The position numbers and the translations under genes are program-made. The notes under the pieces are model-generated. The model searched no databases, had not been told where the DNA came from, and worked only from the letters and a program-made list of their open reading frames with translations. DNA of 64,000 bases, from contig NZ_CP127294.1 in the NCBI RefSeq assembly GCF_030285625.1, positions 1,064,001-1,128,000 on the forward strand, given 5' to 3'. Shown piece by piece: positions 48,991-57,606 of the stretch. The stretch's first letter is position 1; the number at the start of each line of letters is the position of its first letter. Origin of the DNA: Amycolatopsis sp. 2-15. GTDB taxonomy: Bacteria > Actinomycetota > Actinomycetes > Mycobacteriales > Pseudonocardiaceae.

Positions 48991-49012
48991 TCTCACACGG
49001 TGTCAGAGTCAA
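48991..49012 (-). promoter_or_regulatory. MerR-type promoter/operator
   Basis: A near-perfect 17-bp dyad (TCTGACACCGTGTGAGA on the minus strand, 48991-49007) lies next to TTGACT (49007-49012) as a -35 box, 20 to 40 bases from the regulator's ATG. This is the usual autoregulated MerR arrangement. Confidence 0.6.
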
Positions 49013-49109
49013 GCGCCCTTGGCGACGGGTTCGCATCGGTGCGGCGGCGGGGAGCCGGCGGTCCGCTCGCGCGCGGGGCTTGGTTCGAATGGTCCCTTCG
49101 CGCCATTTC

Positions 49110-49795
49110 GCCTGCGGCGCGAAAGGTCACTTCGCGCCCGCATCACCGCGTGAAAGGTCCACTCGCGCCCGCATCACCGCGTGAAAGGTCCACTCGCGCC
49201 CGCATCACCGCGTGAAAGGTCCACTCGCGACATCGCGGAATGGTGGACGGTCCAGTCGCAGCGGCACTGCGCGAAGGTCCCGCCCCATCGACGCGGCGGC
49301 GCGAAAGGTCCGCTGGCGACTGCAACGTGGCGCGAGAGCTCCGCTCGTGCCATCACAGCGGCACGAATGGTCCCCTCGTGGCGCCGACACAGGGCGAGCG
49401 GTCCACTCACGTCGGCAACGTCACGCGAGTAGTCCACTCGCCGCCAACTCGGTCGACTCGGTCACTCACCTGCGCGCAGGCAGTCCGCTCACCCTGCCAC
49501 GGCAGCACGAAGGGACCGTTCGCTCACCCACCGACGCACGAACGGTCCCATCGCGGCCGCCCCACAGCACGAAAGGTCCCATCGCAGCCGCTTCACAGCA
49601 CGAAAGGTCCCATCGCAGCCGCCCCACGTCACGAAATCGCGGCCGCCGCGCAGCACGAAAGGTCCACTCGTTCCGGCGGTCCACTCAGCGACCACCCCAC
49701 GGCGCGAAAGGTCCTCTCGCACCGGCGCCACGCCGCGAGAGGGCCACTCAGCGACCGAAGCATGGCACGAAAGGCCCACTCACGAGCCCAAGCAA
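49110..49795. repeat. Degenerate minisatellite with a 31-bp period
   Basis: The core GAAAGGTCCACTCGC recurs at a period of 31 bp: 49120, 49151, 49182, 49213; 49396, 49427; 49509, 49540, 49571, 49602, 49633. Irregular spacers lie between these groups, for about 20 units in all. The first units are nearly identical (GCGTGAAAGGTCCACTCGCG). Open frames cross it but give only repeat peptides, and I see no gene between 49006 and 49805. The units follow each other without unique spacers, so this is not CRISPR. Confidence 0.8.
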
Positions 49796-49805
49796 GAGCG
49801 AAGCC

Positions 49806-50981
49806 TCAACCCCCGAACGGCAACCCCACATAATTCTCCGCCACACTCGTCGCCGCAGCGCGAGACGAAGCCGTGTAGCGGAGTTGCGACAGTTGCAGCC
49901 GGCGGGCGAAGGCGTCGGCGCCCGGGTCGGTGTGGAGCATGGTCGTCATGAACCAGGAGAAGTGTTCGGCGCGCCAGACGCGGCGGAGGCAGGTGTCGGA
50001 GTAGGCGTCGGCCGGGGTGGGGTCGCCCTTGGCCAGCGAGACCAAGGCGCGCGAGAGGACTCGGACGTCCGCGACGGCGAGGTTCATGCCCTTGGCCCCG
50101 GTGGGCGGCACGATGTGGGCGGCGTCGCCGGCCAGGAACAGCCGGCCGTGGCGCATGGGTTCGGCGACGAAGCTGCGCATGGGCGTGATGCCCTTGTCGA
50201 GGATCGGGCCTTCGCGCAGGGTGAACTCGCCATCGACGGCCAGGCGCAACGACAGCTCGGACCAGATGCGGTCGTCGGACCAGGCCGAGAGGTCCTCGCC
50301 AGGGTCGACTTGCAGATAAAGGCGCGTGATTTCCGGGGAACGCATGCTGTGCAAGGCGAAGCCACGCGGGTGGTGTGTGTAGATCAGCTCCTCGTGCGAA
50401 GGCGGCGTCTGCGCCAGAACACCCAGCCACGCGAAGGGGTACTCCCGCTCGAAGAACTGCAACCCACCGTCCGGAATGGACGGACGGGATACACCATGGA
50501 AACCGTCACAGCCGACAATGGCGTCACATTCGAGAACCTGCGAAACACCAGCAGCGTCCACATAACGGACCACCGGACGCGAAGTGTCCACATCAGACAC
50601 AGCAACGTCCGAAACCTCGAACTCCAACGGCAAACCCTGACGCTCATGCGCGTCCACGAGGTCCTTCACGATCTCCTGCTGCCCGTACACCGTGATCGAC
50701 CGGCCCGTCAGCTCGGTGAGCGCGATCCGGTGGTCCTGGCCGTCGAACCGGAGCGAGAAACCCTCGTGCGGCAAGCCTTCCCGCACCAGCCGATCGCCGA
50801 GGCCGATCTCCGTCAGCAGCTCGACCGTCGGTTGTTCGCAGACCCCCGCGCGCACGCGTTGGCGCACATACTCGCGGTCGCGCGCCTCCAGCACGACGGC
50901 CTCCACGCCCTCGGAGTGGAGCAGGTACGAAAGCAGCAGCCCGGCCGGGCCGGCGCCGATCACAGCGACCTGGGTACGCAA
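49806..50981 (-). CDS. pobA: 4-hydroxybenzoate 3-monooxygenase
   Basis: PobA is an FAD enzyme that hydroxylates 4-hydroxybenzoate to protocatechuate with NADPH and O2. The 391-residue length matches. It has the FAD motif VAVIGAGPAGLLLSYLLHSEGVEAVVLEARDREYV, RAGVCEQPTVELL, the FAD contact GRLFLAGDAAHIVPPTGAKGMNLAVAD and the late AEHFSWFMTTML. The start is a TTG at 50981 supported by GGAGG eight bases upstream. It is last in the run P450-ferredoxin-reductase-pobA on the minus strand, 24 bp after the reductase. Confidence 0.95.
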   Translation of the reverse strand: MRTQVAVIGAGPAGLLLSYLLHSEGVEAVVLEARDREYVRQRVRAGVCEQPTVELLTEIGLGDRLVREGLPHEGFSLRFDGQDHRIALTELTGRSITVYGQQEIVKDLVDAHERQGLPLEFEVSDVAVSDVDTSRPVVRYVDAAGVSQVLECDAIVGCDGFHGVSRPSIPDGGLQFFEREYPFAWLGVLAQTPPSHEELIYTHHPRGFALHSMRSPEITRLYLQVDPGEDLSAWSDDRIWSELSLRLAVDGEFTLREGPILDKGITPMRSFVAEPMRHGRLFLAGDAAHIVPPTGAKGMNLAVADVRVLSRALVSLAKGDPTPADAYSDTCLRRVWRAEHFSWFMTTMLHTDPGADAFARRLQLSQLRYTASSRAAATSVAENYVGLPFGG

Positions 50982-51005
50982 CGGGGGGACCTCCGAACGA
51001 ATACG

Positions 51006-52241
51006 TCAAGCCGCGGAACGCGACTTCACATGGGCTTTCAAATCGAACGAGCTGGCTTCGAGGTCGGCGTAGGACGGACGCAGCTCCGCCGTGAACAGCC
51101 GGCGCGCGGCGATGTGGTCGGGCGGGCGGTTCACGGACTCGACGGCGATCAGCACACCGTCGCGGAACGACAGCACGGAAAACCGCCCCTCGGCACGGTC
51201 GCCGGTCACCACGGTCTGGTCCGCGTTGGCGAGGATGCCGACGATCTGCAGCTTCGCGTCCGTCTGGTCGGTCCAGAACCAGGGCAGGCTGTCGTACGGC
51301 GCGGCGTCGCCGGTGATCGCCGCGGCCACGCATCGGGCCTGGTCAACGGCATTCTGCACCGACTCCAGCCGCGTCGCCGCGCCCGCGTGGACGCACGGGA
51401 AGTTGGCGCAGTCGCCGATCGCGAAGATCTTCGAGTCCTCGGTGCGCAGGTGCTCGTCGACGACGACACCGTTGGTCACCGTCAGCCCGGCCTGCGAAGC
51501 AAGCGTCGTCTCCGGCACCACGCCGACCGCGACCACGACCAGGTCGGCCGGCAGCCGCGAGCCGTCGGCCAGCTCGACCGACGAGACGTGCCCGTCGCCG
51601 TGCAGAGCCGTAACACCTGTTCCGAGCAACACCGTGTGCCCGGCCTTTTCGTGCAGCTCCTTGAAAAACTCCGACACCTCCGGCGACGCCACCCGCGCCA
51701 GCAGCCGGTCCTGCGCCTCCACGACCGTCACGGGCCGCCCGGCGTGCGAGGCGAACTCCAGCCCGATGAACCCGCCGCCGATGACCACGACGTTCGAAGC
51801 ACGTTCCAACGACGAACGCAGCCGATCCGCGTCATCCCGCGTACGCAGCATCAACACGCCGTCGAGATCCGCCCCCGGCACCGGCAGCACCCGGTTGCGC
51901 GCGCCAGTCGCCAACACGAGGTGGTCATACGCCAGCTCCTCGCCCGACTCCAGAACCACCCGCGAGGCAGCCCGGTCCACCGAAGCCACCCGCCCCGGCA
52001 CGAGCTCGATGCCCTTCTCCGCGAAGAAGTCCTCCGGCCGCAACCGCAGCTGCTCTTCGCCCGCCGTGCCCTTGAGGTAGGCCTTCGACAGCGGCGGCCG
52101 CTGGTACGGCACGCCCGGCTCGTCTCCGACCAGGACCACCCGCCCGGTGAAACCCTTGTCCCGCAACGAAGCCGCGGCCTGGAAGCCGCTCTGGCCGCCG
52201 CCGGCGACGAGCACGGTCTCGGACGAGGATCCTGTGGTCAT
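51006..52241 (-). CDS. NAD(P)H-dependent ferredoxin reductase (FAD, putidaredoxin reductase type)
   Basis: The 411-residue two-domain FAD protein has VLVAGGGQSGFQAAASLRDKGFTGRVVLVGDEPGVPYQRPPLSKAYLKG, a NAD motif NVVVIGGGFIGLEFASHAG and the late ATRLESVQNAVDQARCVAAAITG, all family signatures. It shuttles electrons to the [2Fe-2S] ferredoxin encoded directly upstream, whose stop overlaps its ATG by 4 bp. It is part of the P450 operon and so serves the P450 at 52567. Confidence 0.93.
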   Translation of the reverse strand: MTTGSSSETVLVAGGGQSGFQAAASLRDKGFTGRVVLVGDEPGVPYQRPPLSKAYLKGTAGEEQLRLRPEDFFAEKGIELVPGRVASVDRAASRVVLESGEELAYDHLVLATGARNRVLPVPGADLDGVLMLRTRDDADRLRSSLERASNVVVIGGGFIGLEFASHAGRPVTVVEAQDRLLARVASPEVSEFFKELHEKAGHTVLLGTGVTALHGDGHVSSVELADGSRLPADLVVVAVGVVPETTLASQAGLTVTNGVVVDEHLRTEDSKIFAIGDCANFPCVHAGAATRLESVQNAVDQARCVAAAITGDAAPYDSLPWFWTDQTDAKLQIVGILANADQTVVTGDRAEGRFSVLSFRDGVLIAVESVNRPPDHIAARRLFTAELRPSYADLEASSFDLKAHVKSRSAA

Positions 52242-52561
52242 AACTGCTCCTCCGGCAAGCGCAGGACCAGACCGTCGAGGTCCTCGGTCACCGGTAGCTG
52301 GCAGGACAGCCTGCTGGTGGCCGCCCTCGGGCTGGCCGTGCAGTCCAACATCTCCTCTTCATCTGAGCACAAGGGCCCAAGATCGTCGAGACGCTCCGGA
52401 GCAACGTAGACGTGACAGGTCGCACACATGGCGTTACCGCCACACTCGGCCACGATCCCGTCCACGCCGTGGTCGAGTGCCACCTGCATCAGGGAGCGAC
52501 CGACAGTGGCGTCGACGGTGCGGGAGGTCCCGTCGGGCTGCACGTAGGTGACCTTCGGCAT
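52238..52561 (-). CDS. [2Fe-2S] ferredoxin, putidaredoxin-like
   Basis: The 107-residue ferredoxin has Cys ligands C40, C46, C49 (CGGNAMCATCHVYV) and C87 (RLSCQLPV) in the C-x5-C-x2-C...C pattern of P450-serving ferredoxins. The stop overlaps the reductase ATG by 4 bp and the start lies 5 bp after the P450 stop, so all three are coupled. It carries electrons from the reductase to the P450. Confidence 0.95.
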   Translation of the reverse strand: MPKVTYVQPDGTSRTVDATVGRSLMQVALDHGVDGIVAECGGNAMCATCHVYVAPERLDDLGPLCSDEEEMLDCTASPRAATSRLSCQLPVTEDLDGLVLRLPEEQL

Positions 52562-52566
52562 CCCGC

Positions 52567-53733
52567 TCACCGCACCCGCACCGGCAGCGATGCGAGGCCA
52601 CGCAGCGTGTTGGACAGCTGGGGCCGCGGCTCGCCGGCGAGCTCGATCGTCGTGACGCGCCGGGCCAGCGCCGCGAGCAGCACCTCGCCTTCGAGCCGCG
52701 CGAACATCTGGCCGACGCACGCGTGGACGCCCGAGCCGAACCCGACGTGGCCGGCCGCGCGGCGCGTGATGTCGAACGTGTCCGCGTCGGGCCAGCGCCG
52801 CGGGTCGCGGTTGGCGGCGGCCAGGAAGAGCAGCACCTTGTCCCCCGCCGGGATCCGCTCGCCGCCGATCTCGACGTCGCGCGTGGTGGTGCGGAAGAAC
52901 GTCTGCACCGGCGACGTGAACCGCACGACCTCTTCGAACGCCGCACGCGAGCGTTCCGGCTTCTCGCGCAGCGCGGCCCACTGGTCGGGATACGACGCAA
53001 AGCACAACACGGCGTTACCGAGCGCGTGGACGGTCGTGTCGACGCCGGCACTCAGGAAGGAGCGCACGAGCAGCGCGCGCTCTTCCTCGCTGAACTCTGA
53101 AGCGGCTTCGTGGATCCGCGCACCGAGCCCGCCCGGCGCCAGGTTCTCGGCGCGGCAGTGCTCGGCGATCCACTCGCGGGCCACGGCGCCGCGCTCCATG
53201 GCCTCGGTGAAGAGGTGGTTGCGGGGGCCGAAGCCGTTGAACACCATGGCTCCGTACGGCAGCAGGTGCTCGCGGCCCTCGGCGGGCAGGCCGACGGCGT
53301 CGGGAAAGACCTTCAGCGGGAAGGCTTCCGCGAAGTCGGCGACGGCGTCGAACTCGCCGCGCTCCACCAGCGTGGCCACGAGCTTCTCCGCTTCACGCGC
53401 GAAGGTGTCCCGGTAGGTCTTCACGACCTTCGGCGTGAGCACGCTCGTCACGGTGCGGCGGGCCCGGTCGTGCTCCGGTGCGTCGGCCTCCAGCAGCAGG
53501 CTCGGCGGGCGCCACGGCGTCTCCTTCCGGAAGTCGCTGAGCCCGACGCCGGCGGACGAGCAGAACGTCTCGGGATCGGTCAACGCCCGCGTGACCTCGT
53601 CGGCGCGGGCCATCGCCCACACGTCGTAGCGGACGAGGCGCACCACGGGGCCGGCGTCGCGCAGCCGGCGGTGCAGCGGCACGGGGTCGGCGAGGACCGC
53701 ATCCGCGAACGGATCGTCGTCGAGGGTGATCAC
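52567..53733 (-). CDS. Cytochrome P450, CYP199-like
   Basis: The 388-residue P450 has the I-helix SFLSAGVDTTVHAL, an ExxR region in the AFEEVVRFTSPVQTFFRTTTRDVEIGG stretch, and the heme-Cys loop GFGSGVHACVGQ with C339. The sequence resembles CYP199A enzymes, which O-demethylate 4-methoxybenzoate (p-anisate) and related para-substituted benzoates. The operon also encodes a ferredoxin, a reductase and PobA, the enzyme that uses the demethylation product, so this substrate is a good inference. The start is GTG 53733 with AGGAGG upstream. Confidence 0.9.
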   Translation of the reverse strand: MITLDDDPFADAVLADPVPLHRRLRDAGPVVRLVRYDVWAMARADEVTRALTDPETFCSSAGVGLSDFRKETPWRPPSLLLEADAPEHDRARRTVTSVLTPKVVKTYRDTFAREAEKLVATLVERGEFDAVADFAEAFPLKVFPDAVGLPAEGREHLLPYGAMVFNGFGPRNHLFTEAMERGAVAREWIAEHCRAENLAPGGLGARIHEAASEFSEEERALLVRSFLSAGVDTTVHALGNAVLCFASYPDQWAALREKPERSRAAFEEVVRFTSPVQTFFRTTTRDVEIGGERIPAGDKVLLFLAAANRDPRRWPDADTFDITRRAAGHVGFGSGVHACVGQMFARLEGEVLLAALARRVTTIELAGEPRPQLSNTLRGLASLPVRVR

Positions 53734-53799
53734 CGGGCCTCCTCACGTCGTCGGGATGGCCCTCAGAGTGCTGCTTCGCGGACCTGAAACACAGCACGT

Positions 53800-53816
53800 C
53801 TTCCACTCAGTGGAAG
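53800..53816. promoter_or_regulatory. IclR-type operator upstream of the P450 operon
   Basis: CTTCCACTCAGTGGAAG (53800-53816) is a perfect 8+1+8 palindrome. It lies between the P450 operon start (53733) and the IclR stop (53835) and resembles the TTCCAC/GTGGAA half-sites of IclR regulators of aromatic catabolism. Confidence 0.7.
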
Positions 53817-53834
53817 GGAGTGTGGGTTCAGATT

Positions 53835-54626
53835 TCAGTGCGTCTCGCGATGCGCGTCTTCGGAAAGCCGCAGCGTGGCGCCCAGCGTCCGGGAAATACC
53901 GCGCGCCGCCGCCCGCACAGCCGGCACCAGCGTCAACGGGTCCGTCCCCTCGGCCGGCACGACCACGGAAATCGACGCGACCACGGTGTCCGACGCGCCG
54001 TGCACCGCCGCCGCGACCGACAGGGCGGGCAGCTCGATCTGGCCGTCACTCACCGCGTAGCCATTGCGGCGGACATCGGCCAGCACCCGGCGCAGCTGCT
54101 CGGCCGAGCGAATCGTCTTGCTGGTGTAGCGCTTGAGCGGCAGCCCGAGCACCTGCTCCTGCACCTCGGCCGGCGCGTGCGCGAGCAGCACGAGCCCGAC
54201 GCCCGTCGCGTGCAACGGCAGCCGCCCACCCACGCGCGAAATCACGTTCACCGCGCGGCGCCCGGAAAGCCGTTCGAGGTACACGACCTCGGCCCCGTCG
54301 AGCACGGCGAGCTGCACGTTCTGGTGCGTGGCCTCGTAGAGGTCCTCGAGGAACGGCATGGCGCTCTCCCGCAGCTGCGCCCCGTGCGGCGCGAGCGACG
54401 CCACCTCCCACAGCCACAGGCCCACGCGGAAGTGCCCCTGCTCGTCGCGCTGCAACGCCCCACGCCGCACGAGCTCACCCGCCAGCCGGTGCGTCGTCGA
54501 CAACGGCAGGCCGGCGCGCCGGCTGAGCTCGGACAGCGTCAGCACCGGTCGCTCGGACGTGAACGCGCCCAGCACGTCCAACACCCGCTCCACGACCGAC
54601 GGTGGCCGCTGCGCGTTGTGCCGCAT
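53835..54626 (-). CDS. IclR-family regulator of the P450/pobA operon
   Basis: The 263-residue protein has an IclR winged helix (VERVLDVLGAFTSERPVLTLSELSRRAGLPLSTTHRLAGELVRRGAL) and the IclR effector domain (about residues 80-250, with VYLERLSGRRAVNVISRVGGRLPLHATGVGLVLLAH). It is transcribed in the same direction as, and upstream of, the P450 operon, with a palindromic operator between. Activation or repression by 4-hydroxybenzoate, 4-methoxybenzoate or a related aromatic acid is inference. Confidence 0.92.
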   Translation of the reverse strand: MRHNAQRPPSVVERVLDVLGAFTSERPVLTLSELSRRAGLPLSTTHRLAGELVRRGALQRDEQGHFRVGLWLWEVASLAPHGAQLRESAMPFLEDLYEATHQNVQLAVLDGAEVVYLERLSGRRAVNVISRVGGRLPLHATGVGLVLLAHAPAEVQEQVLGLPLKRYTSKTIRSAEQLRRVLADVRRNGYAVSDGQIELPALSVAAAVHGASDTVVASISVVVPAEGTDPLTLVPAVRAAARGISRTLGATLRLSEDAHRETH

Positions 54627-54645
54627 GGGTATCAGTCAAGCACCC

Positions 54646-55986
54646 CTACGGCGCCGACAGCAGATCCGGATCCTTCCTCGCCCCCAGGTGGTTGAACAGG
54701 AGGTTCAGCAGGAACGCCAGGATCGACGCCAGCGTGATCGGGCTGCCGCAGATGGTCTGGAGCCACGCGGGGAAGTGCTGGAAGAAGATGGACGTGCCGA
54801 AGCGGTCGGTGGCGAAGGCTGGCAGCAGGCCGACGCCGAGGGACACGGCGACGATGAAGGTGTTGTGGTTGCCCGAGAACTCGACCTTCTTGAGGTTCTG
54901 CACGCCCACCGCGGCGACCATGGCGAACATGATCACCGCGACGCCGCCGACGACCGGTTCGGGGATCGAGGCGATCGCCGCGCCGACCTTCGGCACGAGG
55001 CCCATCACCACGAGTAGGCCGCCCGTCACGGCGACGACCCAGCGGCTGCGCACGCGCGTCATCTGGACGAGGCCGACGTTCTGGGCGAACGCGGTGTCGG
55101 GGAAGGAGTTCATGAAGCCGCCGAGGATGGCGGACAGGCCGTCGGTGGCGAGGCCGCGGGCGACGTCGGCGTCGGTGGCCGGGCGGCCGGTGATCTCGCC
55201 GACGGCGATGATGTCGGCGGTGGACTCGGTGAACGTCACCAGCATGACCACGCACATCGACAGCACGGCGGCGATCGGGAACGTCGGCGCGCCGAAGTGC
55301 AGCGGGGACGCGAGCCCGAACCAGCTCGCCTCCCCCACGTCGCCGAAGTGCGTCAGGCCAAGGGGAATCGCCACGATCAGGCCGACGGCGAGCGCCACCA
55401 GCGGCGCGATCTGCGCGACGAACCCACGCAGCACCCGCGTGAGGAGCACGATCAGCGCCACCACGCCGAGCGCGATGCCCAGGTGCGACGGGGTCGCGTA
55501 GTCGGGCGCCTCCGTGTCGTGGCCGGCAATCATCGCCGCACCCGGGCCGAGCAGCGAGACGCCGATGACCAGCAGCAACGTGCCCGAGACCAACGGCGGG
55601 AAGAACCGGATCATCTTCGCGAACGGCCGCGCCAGCAGGAGCCCGAACACGCCAGAGGCGATCATCGAGCCGTACACGGCGGTGAGCCCGTACTGCGAGG
55701 CGATCAGGATCATCGGGTTGACCACGGTGAACGTCGCGCCGGCCACCACGGGCAGCCGCACGCCGATGAGCTTGCCGATCCCGATGGACTGGACCAGTGT
55801 GGCGATGCCGGCCACGAAGAGGTCGGCGTTGACCAGCAACGCGATCGTCGCCTCGTCGAGCTTCAGCGCGCTGCCGACGATCAGCGGCACGGCCACCGAC
55901 CCCGTGTACATGATCGCCATGTGCTGCAGGCCGAGCAGGAGCAGCCGCCCGGCGGGCAGGCCTTGGTCGACCGGGTGTTTGGTCAT
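54646..55986 (-). CDS. NCS2-family nucleobase (xanthine/uracil) permease
   Basis: The 446-residue transporter has 12 or more hydrophobic segments and NCS2 marks: GLQHMAIMYTGSVAVPLIVGSAL near the N-terminus, then VVAGATFTVVNPMI and FTESTADIIAVGEITGRPATDADVARGLATDGLSAILGGFMNSFPDTAFAQNVGLVQMTRVRSR. The FTES...DTAFAQNVG pattern fits the xanthine/urate branch rather than UraA. ATG 55986 is used and the longer frame rejected. It stands between IclR and a divergent MetE-like gene without an obvious operator. Confidence 0.9.
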   Translation of the reverse strand: MTKHPVDQGLPAGRLLLLGLQHMAIMYTGSVAVPLIVGSALKLDEATIALLVNADLFVAGIATLVQSIGIGKLIGVRLPVVAGATFTVVNPMILIASQYGLTAVYGSMIASGVFGLLLARPFAKMIRFFPPLVSGTLLLVIGVSLLGPGAAMIAGHDTEAPDYATPSHLGIALGVVALIVLLTRVLRGFVAQIAPLVALAVGLIVAIPLGLTHFGDVGEASWFGLASPLHFGAPTFPIAAVLSMCVVMLVTFTESTADIIAVGEITGRPATDADVARGLATDGLSAILGGFMNSFPDTAFAQNVGLVQMTRVRSRWVVAVTGGLLVVMGLVPKVGAAIASIPEPVVGGVAVIMFAMVAAVGVQNLKKVEFSGNHNTFIVAVSLGVGLLPAFATDRFGTSIFFQHFPAWLQTICGSPITLASILAFLLNLLFNHLGARKDPDLLSAP

Positions 55987-56066
55987 GGGTGGCAGCCCTT
56001 TCACGCGGATCCGATCGCGCATCTTCTCACGACGCATACCGCCGGTTTGTGTGTGACGATCGGGGC

Positions 56067-57185
56067 ATGACTCCGCGTCCCCCCTTCCGCGCCGACCACG
56101 TCGGGAGCCTGCTGCGGCCGCCGGTTCTGCGCGACGCCCGCCGCCGGCACACCGCGGGTGAGATCACCGCCGAACAGCTGAAGGCCGTCGAAGACGACGC
56201 GATCCGCGACGTGATCAAGATGCAGAAGGTCGCCGGCCTGTCCTCGGCCACCGACGGCGAGTTCCGCCGCGCGTCGTGGCACATGGACTTCATCTACTCG
56301 CTCGGCGGCATCTCGCAGAGCGACGAGCGCCTGCACGTGAAGTTCCACAACCTCGCGGGCGACCTCGAGTTCAGCCCGCCCGGCCTCCAGGTCGACGGCC
56401 GCGTGCGGCTGGACCAGCCGATCTTCGCCGAGCACTTCGCGTTCCTGAAGTCCCACGTGGACGCCGGCATCACGCCGAAGCTCACGATCCCGTCGCCGAG
56501 CATGATCTACTACCGCGGCGGCCGGGCTGCGGTGAGCGAGACTGTGTACCCGGATCTGGAGGAGTTCTTCGCCGATCTGGCCACGGCGTACGCGGCGCAG
56601 CTGACGGCGATGGGCGAGCTCGGCTGCACGTACCTGCAGCTCGACGACACCAGCCTCGCGTACCTCAACGACCCGGCGCAGCGCGAGCTCGTCGCGCGCA
56701 TGGGCGGCGACCCGGACACCCTGCACCTGCGCAACATCCAGCAGATCAACGCGGCCCTGCGCGGCCGGACCGAGGGCATGAGCGTGACTACCCACCTGTG
56801 CCGCGGCAACTTCCGCTCGTCGTGGGCGGCTTCGGGCAGCTACGAGTTCGTGGCCGAGGCCCTGTTCGGTGAGCTCGGCGTCGACGGCTTCTTCCTGGAG
56901 TTCGACGACGAACGCTCCGGCGGCTTCGAGCCGCTGCGGTTCGTGCCGCCGGGCAAACGCGTGGTGCTCGGCTTGGTGACCACGAAACGCCCCGAGCTGG
57001 AAGACGCGGACGATCTGGTGCGCCGCATCGAGGAAGCTTCCCGCTTCGTCGACATCGACCAGCTCTGCCTCTCGCCGCAGTGCGGTTTTTCCTCCACGGA
57101 GGAGGGCAACGAGCTCACCACGGACGACCAGCTGCGCAAGCTCGAGCTCATCGTCTCGACCGCCGAACGAGTGTGGGGCCGGTGA
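56067..57185 (+). CDS. MetE C-terminal-like methionine synthase family protein (YxjG-type)
   Basis: The 372-residue protein matches the cobalamin-independent methionine synthase C-terminal family: FRADHVGSLLRPPVLRDARRRH, then LQLDDTSLAYLNDPAQRELV and THLCRGNFRSSWAASGSYE. Late LSPQCGFSSTEEGN and GKRVVLGLVTTKRPELED carry the zinc-ligand Cys set (His, Cys, Cys). It should transfer a methyl group from a methyl-THF-like donor, but donor and acceptor are uncertain. ATG 56067 is used. The next gene overlaps by 4 bp (GTGA). Confidence 0.9.
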   Translation: MTPRPPFRADHVGSLLRPPVLRDARRRHTAGEITAEQLKAVEDDAIRDVIKMQKVAGLSSATDGEFRRASWHMDFIYSLGGISQSDERLHVKFHNLAGDLEFSPPGLQVDGRVRLDQPIFAEHFAFLKSHVDAGITPKLTIPSPSMIYYRGGRAAVSETVYPDLEEFFADLATAYAAQLTAMGELGCTYLQLDDTSLAYLNDPAQRELVARMGGDPDTLHLRNIQQINAALRGRTEGMSVTTHLCRGNFRSSWAASGSYEFVAEALFGELGVDGFFLEFDDERSGGFEPLRFVPPGKRVVLGLVTTKRPELEDADDLVRRIEEASRFVDIDQLCLSPQCGFSSTEEGNELTTDDQLRKLELIVSTAERVWGR

Positions 57186-57498
57186 TCACCTGCGTGGTCG
57201 ACTACGTCATCGATCCCGCGAAGATCACCGAGTTCGAACGCTTCGCGCAGGCGTGGATGCGCCTGGTCACCCGCGAGGCGGCGTGCACCACGGCTACTTC
57301 CTGCCCGCCGAAGGCGCGAGCGACGAGGCCAGGGCGTTGTTCAGCTTCGAAAGCCTCGCCGCGGACGAGCAGTACCGCGCGCTCTTCGGCATCGACCCGG
57401 ATTTCATCGAGGCCGATCGCATCCGCGACGAGTCGGGCTGCGTGGTGCGGTACCGCCGCAGCTTCATGCGGCCGCTGATGCCGGACGACGGCAGCTGA
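57182..57498 (+). pseudogene. NIPSNAP-family protein interrupted by a -1 frameshift
   Basis: GTG 57182 overlaps the MetE-like stop by 4 bp and encodes VITCVVDYVIDPAKITEFERFAQAWMRLVTR. The frame is then lost. The rest (GGVHHGYFLPAEGASDEARALFSFESL...) is read in another frame to TGA at 57498. One base is missing at about 57275-57276. Restoring it gives 105 residues, the normal NIPSNAP length. Such genes often follow MetE-like genes. It is either a real pseudogene or an assembly error. Confidence 0.8.
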
Positions 57499-57606
57499 CC
57501 CACGGGCACGAGCGCCGGTGCGGGTCGGATTCCGCGCACCGCAGCACTTCCCGCGTCACCTCGAGGGTTCGGCACCGCGTTTGTGTTCGCCTTCGAGCAG
57601 CCGAAC

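Noticed and set aside
49110..49795. Possible CRISPR array (31-bp period)
   Set aside because: Units run without unique spacers and degrade irregularly, and no cas genes are present.
49212..52409. 1065-codon plus-strand open frame
   Set aside because: It crosses the minisatellite and then runs antisense to pobA and the reductase; the product is Arg-rich and domain-free.
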